Shown one piece after another: positions 62,272 to 64,000 of a stretch of DNA of 64,000 nucleotides (position 1 is its first letter; each line of letters begins with the position of its first letter). The notes under the pieces are model-generated. The model was not told the origin of the DNA and searched no databases. It was given only the letters and a program-made list of their open reading frames with translations. The position numbers and the translations under genes were made by a program. The stretch is from Diphasiastrum complanatum (taxonomy: Eukaryota; Streptophyta; Lycopodiopsida; Lycopodiales; Lycopodiaceae). Location of the stretch: assembly GCA_029204225.1 (NCBI GenBank), contig CM055109.1, forward strand, positions 25,666,723 to 25,730,722. The letters run 5' to 3'.

Positions 62272-62810
62272 AAATTTGATTCCATAAAAATGGATATTCA
62301 AAGTGAAGTACGATGCTGAAGGAAGGCTCAATCGTTACAAGGCTAGGCTTGTAGCCAAAGGCTTCTCCTAGATTCCAAATCTGGATTATTCAGAGACTTT
62401 TAGCCTTGTCGTTAAGCATGCTTCGATTTGTCTAATATTCTCCTTTGCAACTACAACTGATCTCGAAGTCCACCAAATGGATGTCCAAACTACCTTCCTC
62501 AATGGGACTATCAAAGAGGAAATCTATATGTCGCAACCAGAGGGATATGAACTCAAGGGAAATCAAAAGCACCTTGTATGTGAAATTCCCAAGGCTCTCT
62601 ACGGACTGAAACAGTTACCCAGAGTCTGGTTTCAGAAAATCAATGCATTTTTTATTGAGAATGGTTTTATTCCAAACTCGGCAGACTCGAATGTTTACTT
62701 CAAGTCCGTATCAGATTACTTCACAAAGGCTCTATCAAAAGACCAACATCTCAGATTTAACAATATCTTAAATATGAAGATTGAAAACAGCCGAAGGCCG
62801 ACTACATGTT
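62272..62810 (+). pseudogene. Host copia reverse transcriptase fused to RNase H tail by deletion
   Basis: Continues the copia interrupted at 57520: KWIFKVKYDAEGRLNRYKA, RLVAKGFS then a stop, HQMDVQTTFLNGTIKEEIYM, PKALYGLKQLPRVWFQKINA and DSNVYFKSVS, followed at once by DYFTKALSKDQHLRFNNI. The catalytic YVDD segment and nearly all of RNase H have been deleted in frame, leaving an open frame of 145 codons (62477-62914). Confidence 0.9.
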
Positions 62811-63530
62811 TCGGACCTTTGCATTTTTTAGGCACCTTCGCCTTTTTTGCCTTCTTCGCACCTTCACAAAAAATGCGACAAAGTGACCAAAGTCTATTTT
62901 TACACTTGCCTTAACTACTTTAAGGCACCTTCGTCTTTTTCACCTTTTTTCGCACCTTCAAAAAAAATGCTACACTGTGATCAGAATGCTTTGAAATCTT
63001 TTTCAGGCCCACCTTCGGGTTTTTCGCATTTCTTTGCCTTCGCTTTTTGGGGCACCTTCAGGATTTGCATGCCTTCACTCTTCAAAGGCACCTTCGGGTC
63101 TTTCGGGTTTTTTCAACAGTGGCGGGCCGATGTCGCCAACTTATCATCAACTAAAAGTAGCTAGACCACTAAATATCCCAAGGGCGGTTACCTACTTTGT
63201 ACATATACAAAGACTGGCGTAAATAGCATTCAAAGCTTGTAAGATATTTTTAGGACACTTGTAAATACATGCACTACTAGCTGAATCAGAGTTTTTCTGT
63301 AGCTAACGTTATCACGCTCAACAAGCTAAAGTTATTACTTTAGGCCATTGTGCTCACTGTTGATATTAATCAAAGTGCAATTTTTGTCTCACTACTATAT
63401 TGTTCATTTGTGCAATTTTGTATGAATGATTCATCTTGAATATTTCTGCTGCTAACTGTTGTGTTTCCGTTCCTACCCGCCTACGCTCAAAGCTTCGAGC
63501 TTCCACTACCTGTCCTCTCATTTTATGACA
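62811..63530 (+). mobile_element. 3' LTR of host copia element (approximate)
   Basis: The last 200 bp or so resemble the LTR at 1310-1510 (shared words GTTATCACGCTCAACAAGCT and TTGATATTAATCAAAGTGC). The first part (62825-63110) is a degenerate array of GGCACCTTCG and TTTTTCGC words. Confidence 0.65.
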
Positions 63531-63551
63531 TAAACAATATTATTTTGTTTT

Positions 63552-63821
63552 TCAAGGCGAAAGAAAACATTTTGAATATGTAAATTGCAAAAACTGCTTT
63601 TCATCTTCAAAGTTTTCAATAGAGGTAGAGATATTACTGCAAATATTTTCAATAAGTAGCAAGGGATCTCTCTTTTTTATGAAATCCATGTAAACATTGA
63701 CCCAGTCAGGTGTACTCATAAAATCAAGAAGACAAAGAATTTTACCATTAGGGCCAGTTGTGTCACAAGTATTTTTATTAGTGGTAGTAATGAAATGGTG
63801 AAAGTCAACTCCTTTTCTCAT
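63552..63821 (-). other. Unassigned short reading frame at window edge
   Basis: 89 codons open on the minus strand (CDTTGPNGKILCLLDFMSTP, DWVNVYMDFIKKRDPLLLIE), extending upstream without a stop to about 63850. Composition looks protein-like, but I recognise no family. It could be a terminal exon of a gene lying mostly beyond the window. Confidence 0.3.
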
Positions 63822-64000
63822 GCAACAAACGATAGTCTGAATAAAGAGATTAGGAGAAGAAAGGGGTTCTTTATAACAAAGATTACATCATCCAGACTAC
63901 CAACCCGAGGATTGAAACATTAAAATATACCTAAGTTAGTCATAAAACTGGAATAAGGTAAAGGTAAGGTACTACCTTGACAAAAAGGTAGTCAGGTGTG

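Overview
This is plant nuclear DNA. It carries an intron-rich gene for the ER HSP90 chaperone (GRP94/endoplasmin), two papain-type cysteine protease genes of the XCP (xylem cysteine peptidase) type, and many Ty1/copia, Ty3/gypsy and hAT remnants. The AT-rich sequence, nested retrotransposons and a 10.5-kb intron suggest a land plant with a large, repeat-rich genome. The C-terminal RDEL and the form of the proteases would suit a non-seed vascular plant such as a fern, but the sequence alone does not settle the species.

Layout. 0-1.6 kb: 3' end of a copia element with its LTR. 1.6-2.6 kb: intergenic DNA and the HSP90 leader. 2.6-23.8 kb: the GRP94 gene, 17 exons on the plus strand, 830 codons, uninterrupted once spliced. 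Its intron 6 holds a hAT transposase remnant split by a minus-strand gypsy element, which itself contains a plus-strand gypsy element. Its intron 14 holds a 541-bp MITE-like element. 23.8-38.5 kb: mostly non-genic, with copia and gypsy fragments, a GC-rich patch, solo-LTR-like sequence and microsatellites. 38.5-54.9 kb: two intact four-exon cysteine protease genes in divergent orientation, lying in the two arms (about 3.2-3.5 kb each) of an inverted duplication. The roughly 9.6-kb spacer holds a copia fragment, a young and nearly complete copia element with two 735-bp LTRs, and a gypsy gag-protease remnant. 54.9-57.4 kb: an unrecognised minus-strand reading frame, an (AT)n tract and a block of unusual palindromes. 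57.4-63.5 kb: a rearranged minus-strand copia inserted into the reverse transcriptase region of a plus-strand copia. 63.5-64 kb: an unassigned short minus-strand reading frame.

How the genes relate. The host genes are linked mainly by the secretory pathway. GRP94 is an ER chaperone that ends in RDEL. Both proteases have a signal peptide, an ERFNIN pro-domain and a complete Cys-His-Asn triad, and both end in FDEL, which resembles an ER-retrieval tail. No operon-like organisation is expected. All other long reading frames belong to mobile elements, nearly all broken. Exon borders, motifs and repeat coordinates were read by eye; family names rest on recognised motifs, not on database searches.
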